A DNA stretch of 64,000 nucleotides from Streptomyces sp. Tu6071. GTDB taxonomy: Bacteria; Actinomycetota; Actinomycetes; Streptomycetales; Streptomycetaceae. The notes beneath the pieces are model-generated. The model worked only from the letters and a program-made list of their open reading frames with translations, did no database searches and was not told where the DNA came from. The position numbers and the translations under genes were made by a program. Shown one piece after another: positions 1 through 7,387 of this stretch; within the stretch, counting starts at the first letter, position 1, and each line of letters begins with the position of its first letter. The DNA is taken from contig NZ_CM001165.1 in assembly GCF_000213055.1 (NCBI RefSeq), positions 5,292,945 through 5,356,944 of the forward strand. The letters are read 5' to 3'.

Positions 1-1784
1 AGCACGATCGCGATGAACTCGCGCCCGGGGAGCAGCCCGTCCCTGGTGACCCCCCACAGCGCCGACCAGCACAGGGCGCGGGCGAGGGGGTCGGTGATGT
101 CGCCGAGGTGCGCGCGCAGCGTGGCGAGCGAGGTCTCGTCGAAGCCGATCTTGCAGTAGGTGAGGTCGTCATCGTTGACGAGGACCAGCTCGGGCGCGTC
201 CTGCCCGGCCAGCTCCGTGATGACCGTGCGGGGTCCGGCGACGTCCGCCTCGGCGCGCGCGTACCGCACGAGTGCGCCGTTCTCACGCCGGTAGAGGCCG
301 ATCGCGACGCGGTGGGGCCGCAGCTCGGGGTGCGAGGGGGCGGCCTCCTGGCGCACGGCCAGCTCGGCGACCTTGCCCTCGCTCAGCGTCAGTTCGGGCG
401 TGAGCGTGTTGACGCCGGCGGTCTGGAGCCAGGCCGCGGCCCAGCCCGTCATGTCCCGTCCGGAGGTCTCGGCGAGCGCGGAGAGCAGGTCGCCGAGCGT
501 CGTGTTCCCGTAGGCGTGGCGCTTGAAGTAGCGGCGCGCGCCCTCCAGGAAGGCGTCCTGGCCCACGTAGGCGACGAGCTGCTTGAGGACGCTCGCTCCC
601 TTCGCGTACGTGATGCCGTCGAAGTTGAGCTTCGCGTCCTGGAGGTCGCGGATGTCGGCGGTGATCGGGTGCGTCGAGGGGAGCTGGTCGGCCCGGTACG
701 CCCACGCCTTGCGGTTGTTGGCGAAGGTGATCCAGCCGTTGCGGTGGCGCGTGGACTCGACCATCGAGAAGGCGCCCATGAAGTCCGCGAAGGACTCCTT
801 GAGCCACAGGTCGTCCCACCACTTCATGGTGACGAGGTCGCCGAACCACATGTGCGCCATCTCGTGCAGGATGACGTTCGCGCGCCGCTCGTAGGAGGCT
901 TCGGTGACCTTGCCCCGGTAGATGTACTCCTCGCGGAAGGTGACGAGGCCCGGGTTCTCCATCGCGCCGAGGTTGTACTCGGGGACGAACGCCTGGTCGT
1001 ACTTGCCGAAGGGGTAGGGGTAGTCGAAGTTCTCGTGGAAGAAGTCGAGGCCCTGCTTGGTGACGAGGAAGATGTCGTCCGCGTCGAAGTAGGGGGCGAG
1101 TCCCTTGCGGCACATGGCGCCGAGCGGGATCTCCAGCGTCGAGCCGTCGGGCAGCGCACGGCTGTAGGAGTCCGTCACGTAGTGGTAGGGACCGGCGACG
1201 ACGCATGTGATGTACGTCGAGATCGGCGCGGTCTCGGCGAACTCCCAGACGCCGGACGTCAGCTCGCCCGCGCCGTTGCTCCACACGCGCCAGTCCGCGG
1301 GGGCCTGGACGCGGAAGCGGTACGGGGCCTTGAGGTCGGGCTGCTCGAAGTTGGTGAAGACCCGGCGGGCGTCGGCCGGCTCGTACTGCGTGTAGAGGTA
1401 GACCTCGCCGTCCTCGGGGTCGACGAAGCGGTGCATGCCCTCGCCGGTGCGCGAGTAGGCGCAGCGCGCGTCGACGACGAGGGTGTTCTCGGCGGCGAGC
1501 CCGTCGAGCGCGACGCGGGTGCCGTCGAAGACCTCGGCGGGGTCGAGGGCGCGGCCGTTGAGCGTCACGGAGTCCACGGAGGGCGCGACGAGGTCGGCGA
1601 AGCTGCTCGCGCCGGGCTCCGCGCACGTGAAGCGGAGCGTGGTGAGCGAGCGGAAGGTACGGGGTCCCGAAGCGGGGCCTTCGCCGACGGCGGAGCGCAG
1701 GTCGAGCTCCACCTCGTACGAGGTGACGGAGAGCAGCTCCGCCCTGGTACGGGCTTCCTCGCGGGTCAGGTTCTCTCCGGGCAC
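1..1784 (-). CDS. pepN: Aminopeptidase N (M1 family), N-terminal two thirds; runs off the left edge
   Basis: Zinc metallopeptidase that removes N-terminal residues from peptides in the cytoplasm. About 594 codons are visible; the full family protein is roughly 850 residues, so the C-terminal part lies outside the window. The M1 signature is complete: the GAMEN exopeptidase motif at residues about 273-277 and the zinc site HEMAH at 307-311, followed 18 residues later by the third ligand in the segment WLKESF. I chose GTG at 1784 because an AAGGAG ribosome site ends 6 bases upstream; an in-frame GTG at 1790 would overlap that site. It is transcribed away from the DsbA-like gene, and the 321 bases between them hold both promoters. 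Identification is firm; the exact substrate range is not known from sequence. Confidence 0.96.
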   Translation of the reverse strand, partial: MPGENLTREEARTRAELLSVTSYEVELDLRSAVGEGPASGPRTFRSLTTLRFTCAEPGASSFADLVAPSVDSVTLNGRALDPAEVFDGTRVALDGLAAENTLVVDARCAYSRTGEGMHRFVDPEDGEVYLYTQYEPADARRVFTNFEQPDLKAPYRFRVQAPADWRVWSNGAGELTSGVWEFAETAPISTYITCVVAGPYHYVTDSYSRALPDGSTLEIPLGAMCRKGLAPYFDADDIFLVTKQGLDFFHENFDYPYPFGKYDQAFVPEYNLGAMENPGLVTFREEYIYRGKVTEASYERRANVILHEMAHMWFGDLVTMKWWDDLWLKESFADFMGAFSMVESTRHRNGWITFANNRKAWAYRADQLPSTHPITADIRDLQDAKLNFDGITYAKGASVLKQLVAYVGQDAFLEGARRYFKRHAYGNTTLGDLLSALAETSGRDMTGWAAAWLQTAGVNTLTPELTLSEGKVAELAVRQEAAPSHPELRPHRVAIGLYRRENGALVRYARAEADVAGPRTVITELAGQDAPELVLVNDDDLTYCKIGFDETSLATLRAHLGDITDPLARALCWSALWGVTRDGLLPGREFIAIV

Positions 1785-2105
1785 CGGCACTCCTTCGTGA
1801 CTGTGGGGCGTGGCTGAGGTCGCGCTGCGTGACATGGCGTGCGGTGCTGCCGCACCGCGCCGCACGGCGGGCGCACTGTGGGGATACGCCAACGATCCTC
1901 GCACGAGGCCGGGAGGGAGGACATCAGGGAGTCCCCGGACAAACAACCCGGAGATTTTTCAGGGTCGAAAGGCCGTGACCCTGAGTTTTTCCCTGAGATC
2001 GCTCGGTGCAGGAATCCCCGGCGGCGAAGGCACGTTGCCAGCGGTGAAGGCTGATCGAAGAATGTCCGGTGCCCGTGACCGCGGGACGGCACTACGAGGA
2101 GCGAG
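1785..2105. other. Divergent intergenic region between pepN and the DsbA-like gene
   Basis: 321 bases with no credible gene. It must carry the promoters for two divergent genes, but I see no convincing paired -35/-10 boxes. The notable element is a hairpin followed by a T run, listed separately. A GGAG ribosome site for the rightward gene sits at about 2098-2101. Confidence 0.6.
1959..1990 (+). terminator. Hairpin with T run in divergent promoter region
   Basis: An 8-bp perfect stem (1959-1966 with 1977-1984, sequence TCAGGGTC) with a 10-base loop is followed by GTTTTT, and a second T run lies just before the stem. It looks like an intrinsic terminator, but it lies between two divergent genes where no transcript needs to end, so it may instead be an attenuator in the leader of the DsbA-like gene or an end for antisense transcripts. 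Confidence 0.45.
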
Positions 2106-2753
2106 ATGAGCGAGCAGCAGACGCAGGACCGGGTGACCGCGGACTTCTGGTTCGACCCGCTGTGCCCGTGGGCATGGATGACCTCGCGATGGATGCTGGA
2201 GGTGGAGAAGCTCCGCCCGGTCGACGTGCGCTGGAACGTCATGAGCCTGGCCGTGCTCAACGAGCCGCGGCTCGACGAGCTGCCCGACCACTACAGGGAC
2301 ATGATGGCGGGTCCCGCCTGGGGCCCGGTCCGCGTCGTCATCGCGGCCCGTGAGCTGCACGGCGACGAGGTGGTCGGCAAGCTGTACACGGCGCTGGGCA
2401 CCCGTTTCCACAACCGGGGCGAGGGCCCGACGCGTGAGGCGATCATCGGCGCGCTGGAAGAGGTGGGACTGCCGGCCTCGCTCGCGGACTACGCGGAGAA
2501 GGACACGTACGACACCGAGCTGCGCGCCTCGCACAAGGAGGGCATCGACCTCGTCGGCCAGGACGTCGGCACCCCGGTCATCGCCGTCCCCGGCGCCACG
2601 GGCGAGCGCGTGGCCTTCTTCGGCCCCGTCGTGACCCCGGCCCCGAAGGGCGACGAGGCGGCCCGCCTGTGGGACGGCACCCTCGCCGTCGCCTCGGTCC
2701 CGGGCTTCTTCGAGCTGAAGCGCACCCGTACCCAGGGCCCGATCTTCGACTGA
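2106..2753 (+). CDS. DsbA-family mycothiol-dependent oxidoreductase (Rv2466c-like)
   Basis: A 215-residue thioredoxin-fold protein of the DsbA family. Near the N-terminus it has FDPLCPWAW: the single active-site cysteine in a CPWA motif is what is found in the mycobacterial mycothiol-dependent nitroreductase Rv2466c rather than the CxxC of classical DsbA. There is no signal peptide, so it should act in the cytoplasm, using mycothiol to reduce its substrates. The helical insert and a later segment with GTPVIAV (the cis-proline loop) fit the fold. Start ATG at 2106 has a GAGGAG-type ribosome site. The gene stands alone, divergent from pepN and ended by a strong hairpin. Role as mycothiol-dependent reductase is inferred from the family. 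Confidence 0.85.
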   Translation: MSEQQTQDRVTADFWFDPLCPWAWMTSRWMLEVEKLRPVDVRWNVMSLAVLNEPRLDELPDHYRDMMAGPAWGPVRVVIAARELHGDEVVGKLYTALGTRFHNRGEGPTREAIIGALEEVGLPASLADYAEKDTYDTELRASHKEGIDLVGQDVGTPVIAVPGATGERVAFFGPVVTPAPKGDEAARLWDGTLAVASVPGFFELKRTRTQGPIFD

Positions 2754-2762
2754 TCACGGCGG

Positions 2763-2807
2763 CGGGCGCCCGCGCACGGGTCCATGGACCCACGGTGCGG
2801 GCGCCCG
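2763..2807 (+). terminator. Terminator after the DsbA-like gene
   Basis: A long GC-rich hairpin starts 10 bases after the stop codon: outer arms GGGCGCCCG-type at 2764-2776 and 2796-2807, and an inner perfect 14-base palindrome GGGTCCATGGACCC at 2778-2791. No T run, as is usual in Streptomyces. Confidence 0.7.
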
Positions 2808-2876
2808 GCGACTGCCCCTTCCGGAGTTCCCCGCGACAGACCCCCTCCGGAGACCGGCCCCGCTACTTCACGCCCG

Positions 2877-3098
2877 CTAGTCCACCCCCTCCGGGATTCG
2901 CAGGAACTCCGGGTGGAAGCGGCGCGTGTTTCCCGAGGAGCGGACCTTTCGGCAGGTGCCCCCCGCGCACATGATCAGATCGCCGACGTAGAGAGTGGCG
3001 CCCTTCTTCTCACGCACCCAGCGCTGCTGGTTCTCGGTCAGGGGGACGTGCCGCTCCGTGCTGCGGCAGAAGACGCAATACGTGTCCTTGGGCTGCAT
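2877..3098 (-). CDS. Small Cys-rich protein of unknown function
   Basis: A 73-residue basic protein with four cysteines: a CVFC pair near the N-terminus (8 and 11 from ATG 3098) and a CAGGTC pair about 33 residues later. The arrangement suggests a small zinc ribbon. I do not recognise a named family. ATG at 3098 is used; GTG at 3116 would add six residues, and neither has a good ribosome site. It lies downstream of sodF on the same strand, but a perfect 15-bp hairpin separates them, so it is probably not part of the sodF transcript. Coding potential is supported by the strong third-position GC bias and by the absence of a better reading on the other strand. Confidence 0.6.
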   Translation of the reverse strand: MQPKDTYCVFCRSTERHVPLTENQQRWVREKKGATLYVGDLIMCAGGTCRKVRSSGNTRRFHPEFLRIPEGVD

Positions 3099-3206
3099 CC
3101 GCCCACGATGCGGCACGGGAACGGGTCGCGTAAGGGCGCGCGGCGACGTGGGCCCGTAAGCCCCCGGAAAGCACCCGCACGCCCCATCGTCACGCGTCCG
3201 GACGCG

Positions 3207-3243
3207 GAGAACCCCCGCGAGTCATGTCCTCGCGGGGGTTCTC
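3207..3243. terminator. Strong terminator downstream of sodF
   Basis: A perfect 15-bp stem (3207-3221 with 3229-3243) and a 7-base loop. It lies 83 bases past the sodF stop codon on the sodF transcript and upstream of the small Cys-rich gene, so it most likely ends sodF mRNA. Confidence 0.85.
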
Positions 3244-3325
3244 CTCTCTACCGGCCTGCCGCGTGAAGGGTGAGAAGACGATCACGAGCAGGACGTGCGC
3301 AGGGCTCGGGGAGGGAGCCGGGGCC

Positions 3326-3967
3326 TCAGGGGGCCAGGATGAGCGAGTCCGTACGGGCCTTCGCGGCGCGGTAGCGCGCGGCGACGTCCTGCCAGTTGAC
3401 GACCTGCCACATCGCCTCGATGAAGTCCACCTTCTGGTTCTTGTACTGCAGGTAGAAGGCGTGCTCCCAGGCGTCGAAGACGAGGACGGGCACCGAGCCC
3501 TGACCGACGTTGCCCTGGTGGTCGTAGATCTGCTCGACGATGAGACGACCGCTCACCGGCTCCCAGGCGAGCACGCCCCAGCCGGAGCCCTGCGTGGTCG
3601 CCGCGGCCTTGGTGAGCTGCGCCTTGAAGCCCGCGTAGGAGCCGAAGGACTCCTTGATGGCGTCCGCGAGGTCGCCGACACCGTCGGCCGCGAGCGGTTC
3701 GCCGCCGCCCTCACCGGTCATGTTGTGCCAGTAGATGCTGTGCAGGATGTGCCCGGAGAGGTGGAACGCGAGGTTCTTCTCCAGCCCGTTGATGGACCCC
3801 CAGGACTCCTTGTCCCGCGCCTCGGCGAGCTGCTCCAGGGTGTCGTTCGCGCCCTTGACGTACGCGGCGTGGTGCTTGTCGTGGTGCAGCTCGATGATCT
3901 CCGGGCTGATCACCGGGGCCAGCGCGGAGTAGTCGTACGGCAGTTCCGGGAGTGTGTAGACGGCCAT
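3326..3967 (-). CDS. sodF: Superoxide dismutase, Fe-Zn type
   Basis: Cytoplasmic enzyme that converts superoxide to hydrogen peroxide and oxygen. The 213-residue protein is a typical Fe/Mn-family SOD: LHHDKHH near residue 28 (first metal His), the second His in the GHILHS stretch, and DAWEHAFYL near the C-terminus giving the Asp and His ligands. ATG at 3967 is preferred over the upstream in-frame start at 4030 because it has a GGAGGG ribosome site and begins right at the family consensus [13 protein letters not shown]. In Streptomyces sodF is the nickel-repressed counterpart of the Ni enzyme SodN, controlled by Nur; a sequence fitting the Nur box lies 41-57 bases upstream of the start. No sodN is in this window. 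Confidence 0.96.
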   Translation of the reverse strand: MAVYTLPELPYDYSALAPVISPEIIELHHDKHHAAYVKGANDTLEQLAEARDKESWGSINGLEKNLAFHLSGHILHSIYWHNMTGEGGGEPLAADGVGDLADAIKESFGSYAGFKAQLTKAAATTQGSGWGVLAWEPVSGRLIVEQIYDHQGNVGQGSVPVLVFDAWEHAFYLQYKNQKVDFIEAMWQVVNWQDVAARYRAAKARTDSLILAP

Positions 3968-4007
3968 GCGGAGACGCCCTCCAAGACTTCTTGTTGCGCC
4001 GAGCTTA

Positions 4008-4024
4008 TTGCGAATGGCTTGCAA
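4008..4024. promoter_or_regulatory. Probable Nur operator of sodF
   Basis: TTGCGA-N5-TTGCAA at 4008-4024 matches, from memory, the Streptomyces Nur box (two TTGC(A)A-type hexamers with a 5-base gap). It lies in the sodF promoter region, where the Fur-family nickel sensor Nur would repress sodF when nickel is sufficient. The match is seen in the sequence; binding is inferred. Confidence 0.75.
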
Positions 4025-4185
4025 GTGCACGTTATCAGCGAGAGTCGTCGGTGGATCATGCGGGCGTACGCGACATGCCGCCGCTCAGAGGCGCGCGACG
4101 GCCCGGCCCCGGGAGCGGCCGAACAGCCCCCTTCGCGCAGGGGACGGGCCCCGCCCGGCACGGGAGGCGGCCCCTCGCCCACCAC

Positions 4186-4225
4186 GGCAACGGGAACGGG
4201 CCCCCGGCAACGGGAACGGGCCCCC
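4186..4225. repeat. Two 20-bp tandem copies between sodF and the permease
   Basis: An exact 20-bp unit, GGCAACGGGAACGGGCCCCC, occurs twice head to tail (4186-4205, 4206-4225). The region 3968-4270 otherwise holds only the sodF promoter and the 3' flank of the permease gene; the GGGCCC blocks could form the permease terminator. Confidence 0.85.
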
Positions 4226-4270
4226 GGCGAGAACACCGGAGGCCCGTCGGGCAGGGAAGAGGACGGCTGG

Positions 4271-5851
4271 TCAGTCGGTACGCGCCCGGGTTCCCTCCCG
4301 GCCGCCGCGCGCGGGCGTCGCCTGCGCGGGTACGGCTTCGCCTTCGCCTCGCACGCCGGAGTCGTCTCCTCGCGCCGCGCCGCGTCCCCTCCCGTACCGC
4401 GCCATTCCCACCGCGCTCAGCACCACCGCGAGACCGCCGGTGAAGTAGAGCTGCGTGCGCGTGTCCGGCTCGCGGAGCATGAGCAGCAGTACGGCGACCA
4501 TCGCCGCGAGCGCGACCCAGGTGAGCCAGGGGAAGCCCCACATGCGGACGAGGAGCCGCTCGGGCGCCTCGCGTTCGAGGCGGCGGCGGGTACGGAGCTG
4601 GGCCGCGGCGATGAACCCCCACACGACGAGGACCGCGGCGCCGACCATGTTGAGCAGCCACGAGAAGACCGTGTCCGGCCACCAGTAGCTCAGCAGCACC
4701 GCGAGGAAGCCGAAGGCCGACGAGGCGACGACGGCGGGGCTCGGTACGCCGCCGCGCGAGAGGCGCCGCAGGAAGCAGGGGCCCTGGCCGCGCGCGACGA
4801 GCGAGTAGGCCATCCGCGAGGAGCCGTAGATGTTCGCGTTCATCGCCGAGAGCAGCGCGGCGAGGATGACGACGTTCATGACCTGCCCGGCCGCCGGGAT
4901 GCCGAGGTTGTCGAGCACCGCCACGTACGGGCCCTTCGTGGAGACCTCCGGGTCGCGCCAGGAGACGAGCGTGACGATGACGGCCATCGAACCGACGTAG
5001 AAGACGGCGATGCGCCACATCGCGGTGCGCACGGCCTTCGCGACCCCGCGCGCGGGGTGCTCGGACTCGGCTGCGGCGATCGTCACGGTCTCCAGGCCCC
5101 CGTACGCGAAGACCGAGGCGAGCAGCCCGGTCACGAGCCCGTCGGCGCCGTGCGGGAAGAAACCGCCCTCGCCGGTGAGGTGCCGCGCCCCGGGGGCGTC
5201 GCTGCCGGGCAGCACCCCGGCGATGGCGAGCACCGCGAGGACGAGGAAGGCGCCGATCGCGGCGACCTTGAGCGCGGAGAACCAGAACTCGAACTCGCCG
5301 AAGTTGCCCACCGCGCTGAGGTTCGTCGCGCAGAACAGCACCATGAAGAGCGCGACCCACAGCCAGTCGGGGGAGCCGGGGAACCAGCCCGTCATGATCG
5401 AGGCCGCGCCGATCGCCTCGGCGGCGACCCCGACGCAGAGCAGCATCCAGAACATCCACCCGGCGGTGAACCCGGCCCACGGGCCGATCGCACGCTCGGC
5501 GTGGACGGAGAAGGAGCCGGAGGCGGGATGCGCGGCGGACATCTCGCCGAGCATCCGCATCACGAGCATGACGAGCGCGCCGGAGAGCGCGTAGGCGAGG
5601 ACGACGGAGGGCCCGGCCGACGCGATGCCCGCGCCCGAGCCGACGAAGAGCCCCGCGCCGATGACCCCGCCGAGCGCGATCATCGACAGGTGACGCTGCT
5701 TGAGGCCGTTGCCGAGATCGCTGCCGGTGGGAGCGGAAGAGGCCGGGTCGGGAGGGGCGGCGGCGGGTGAGGACGCCTTCGTCTCGGGGGACGTGGGTGC
5801 TCCGGCCGGTGCGGTCGAGCTTCCGGCCGGTGGTGGGGTACGCGGGGTCAT
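4271..5851 (-). CDS. Amino acid permease (APC superfamily, GabP/AnsP type)
   Basis: A 526-residue integral membrane protein that should import an amino acid with protons. The segment LKQRHLSMIALGGVIGAG opens the transport domain and contains the GGVIGAG substrate-binding loop of TM1; about 12 hydrophobic helices follow. The N-terminal 50 residues are Ala/Pro/Ser rich and soluble, and the C-terminus is a charged Gly/Arg tail. ATG at 5851 is chosen because it lies just before the family-like region; the reading frame is open further upstream, so the start is not certain. It is transcribed divergently from bioY. A close paralogue lies at 7388-8989. Family is certain; substrate (GABA, asparagine, aromatic acids) cannot be told. 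Confidence 0.9.
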   Translation of the reverse strand: MTPRTPPPAGSSTAPAGAPTSPETKASSPAAAPPDPASSAPTGSDLGNGLKQRHLSMIALGGVIGAGLFVGSGAGIASAGPSVVLAYALSGALVMLVMRMLGEMSAAHPASGSFSVHAERAIGPWAGFTAGWMFWMLLCVGVAAEAIGAASIMTGWFPGSPDWLWVALFMVLFCATNLSAVGNFGEFEFWFSALKVAAIGAFLVLAVLAIAGVLPGSDAPGARHLTGEGGFFPHGADGLVTGLLASVFAYGGLETVTIAAAESEHPARGVAKAVRTAMWRIAVFYVGSMAVIVTLVSWRDPEVSTKGPYVAVLDNLGIPAAGQVMNVVILAALLSAMNANIYGSSRMAYSLVARGQGPCFLRRLSRGGVPSPAVVASSAFGFLAVLLSYWWPDTVFSWLLNMVGAAVLVVWGFIAAAQLRTRRRLEREAPERLLVRMWGFPWLTWVALAAMVAVLLLMLREPDTRTQLYFTGGLAVVLSAVGMARYGRGRGAARGDDSGVRGEGEAVPAQATPARGGREGTRARTD

Positions 5852-6294
5852 GAACACGATCCGTGGAGTGGGGGACGGGGACGCGGAGGGATTCTCTCGC
5901 GCGGTCCGCATTCTGGAATGCCACGTCCGTAATGCGGACACACGGCTCACGCGGGGTGAGATCGCGCTTGCCGAGCGGCTTTGGCGGAACTCCACAGCCG
6001 TCAGTTCCGGGGCTGCGCGAGGTGGACCCTCCCGCCTCACCCGCCTCACCGGAAGCGTGTGCCGTCATGCAGGGCTTGCCCGGAAGGTGACGAGGCTCAC
6101 GCCGAAGGGGCGGGGTAAAGGGTGTGAAGGGGGCCCTTTGTGAGATCCCCACCAAGTCTCTCCTCGCGGCTTTGTCCGCGACGGCCGGTGAACGCCCGTT
6201 GACTCCTCGGTACGGTCGCACTGCGCCCCTCCGGGCGCCGCGCCTGCCGAACGGCCCCGTCCCCACGGAACCACCCGAGAACCGGAGTTATGCG
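5852..6294. other. Divergent intergenic region, permease and bioY
   Basis: 443 bases with no gene I can support. It must hold the promoters of the leftward permease and rightward bioY. A nested inverted repeat near the permease start is listed separately. A TTGACT hexamer at 6199-6204 and a TACGGT at 6211-6216 precede bioY but are not correctly spaced as a pair. Confidence 0.6.
5904..5939. promoter_or_regulatory. Nested inverted repeat, candidate operator of the permease
   Basis: GTCCGCATT (5904-5912) is repeated in perfect inverted form as AATGCGGAC (5931-5939), and two shorter inverted repeats are nested inside: GCATTC-TG-GAATGC (5908-5921) and GTCCG-N5-CGGAC (5925-5939). It sits 53-88 bases upstream of the permease start, the expected place for a repressor or activator site. 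No known regulator is recognised. Confidence 0.55.
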
Positions 6295-6882
6295 ATGAGT
6301 TCTGTCTCTGCCGTCCACCGCCCGGGAGCGGTCCTCGCGGACCTGCTCCCCGCGAGCCGTACCCGGGACGCCGTCCTCGTGCTCGGCGGTGCCGCGCTCA
6401 CCGGGCTCGCCGCCCAGATCGCGATCCCGGTGCCGGGCTCCCCGGTCCCCGTGACCGCCCAGACCTTCGCCGCGCTCCTCGTGGGCACGGCACTCGGGGC
6501 CCGCCGCGGCTTCCTCGCCCTCGCCCTCTACGCGGTGGCCGGTGTCCTCGGGATGCCGTGGTTCTCCGAGGGGCAGTCGGGTGCCGCGATGGCCTCCTTC
6601 GGCTACATCCCCGGCATGATGATCGCCGCCCTCGTCGTCGGCACGCTCGCCCGGCGCGGCGCCGACCGCTCGCCGCTGCGCACCGCGGGCGCGATGCTCC
6701 TCGGCAATGTGATCATCTACGCGACCGGTGTCCCCTACCTCGCGTACGCCGCCCACCTCGACGCGAGCGCGGCCATCGCCGCGGGGCTCACCCCGTTCAT
6801 CCTCGGCGACCTCCTCAAGACCGCCCTCGCGACCGGTGCCCTCCCCACCGCCTGGAAGCTGATCGGCCGCAACCAGGACTGA
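6295..6882 (+). CDS. bioY: BioY, substrate-binding component of an ECF biotin transporter
   Basis: A 195-residue, six-helix membrane protein that binds biotin for uptake. The family hallmark segment with PGSPVPVTAQTFAALL and GTALGARRG is present at residues about 43-72, and the later YATGVPYLAYA matches the conserved helix 5 region. ATG at 6295 is chosen because a CCGGAG ribosome site precedes it; a longer open frame reaches back to 6124 but has no such site. No ATPase (bioM) or transmembrane partner (bioN) gene is adjacent, so it either works alone or uses shared energy-coupling modules encoded elsewhere. A strong hairpin follows 12 bases after the stop. Confidence 0.93.
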   Translation: MSSVSAVHRPGAVLADLLPASRTRDAVLVLGGAALTGLAAQIAIPVPGSPVPVTAQTFAALLVGTALGARRGFLALALYAVAGVLGMPWFSEGQSGAAMASFGYIPGMMIAALVVGTLARRGADRSPLRTAGAMLLGNVIIYATGVPYLAYAAHLDASAAIAAGLTPFILGDLLKTALATGALPTAWKLIGRNQD

Positions 6883-6894
6883 CCCCCACTCCCG

Positions 6895-6941
6895 ACGCGA
6901 GCGCCGCCCCGGCCGAACCGGCCGCCGGGCGGCGCTCGCGT
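6895..6941 (+). terminator. Terminator of bioY
   Basis: Perfect 15-bp stem (6895-6909 with 6927-6941) enclosing a second small stem built from GGCC repeats; it starts 13 bases after the bioY stop codon. Confidence 0.85.
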
Positions 6942-6945
6942 ACGC

Positions 6946-7026
6946 GGCCCGGCCCGGCCCGGCCCGGCCCAGCCCGGCCCGGCCCAGCCCGGCCCGGCCT
7001 GGCCCAGCCCGGCCCGGCCTGGCCCG
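6946..7026. repeat. GC pentanucleotide microsatellite
   Basis: About 16 head-to-tail copies of a 5-bp unit, mostly GGCCC with AGCCC and GGCCT variants, between the bioY terminator and a decayed oxidoreductase fragment. The A and T variants themselves recur at a 15- to 25-bp period, which suggests growth by slippage of larger blocks. Confidence 0.9.
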
Positions 7027-7028
7027 AT

Positions 7029-7301
7029 GGGCGGCGGCGTGCCTACGCCGGGCTGCGCAAGCTCGGCGAGCCGGGTACGAAACCGCTGCCGCCCGCGCCG
7101 CCCGGTATGTCGTACCGGGGCTTCGGTGTGCACGACTGGTTCGGCAGGACGGACCTGATGGCGGAGATCGCCGCCGCGCTCGGCGCCGGGCGGCTGAGCC
7201 CGCGCGTCGCGGGGATCGTCCCGCCGGAGCAGGCCCCCCGCGCGCACGCGGCCCTGGAAGCGGGCGGGACGCGGGGCCGGTACGTACTCGACTTCTCCTG
7301 A
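7029..7301 (+). pseudogene. C-terminal remnant of a zinc-free alcohol dehydrogenase/quinone oxidoreductase
   Basis: The last about 65 residues of this frame (LMAEIAAALGAG, then RVAGIVPPEQAPRAHAALEAGG and a closing RYVLDF) read like the C-terminal end of medium-chain NADPH:quinone oxidoreductases, where a helix LxEL.xLVxxGRLxP is followed by LEQAxEAHRALExG and a final KVVL strand. The catalytic and nucleotide-binding parts are missing and the frame runs into the GC microsatellite on its left, with no start codon or ribosome site in a sensible place. I read it as a decayed gene, perhaps cut by growth of the repeat. The family assignment is by eye. Confidence 0.6.
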
Positions 7302-7387
7302 CCCGTACTGCCGGCGCCTGACACGAGGTGGGGGCGGGCCCCGTCCGGGCCCGCCCCCACGTGGCGCTCGTCAGCGTACGGACGTCG

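Noticed and set aside
6124..6294. 57-residue N-terminal extension of BioY
   Set aside because: Arg/Pro-rich, not family-like, and the good ribosome site is at the internal ATG 6295.
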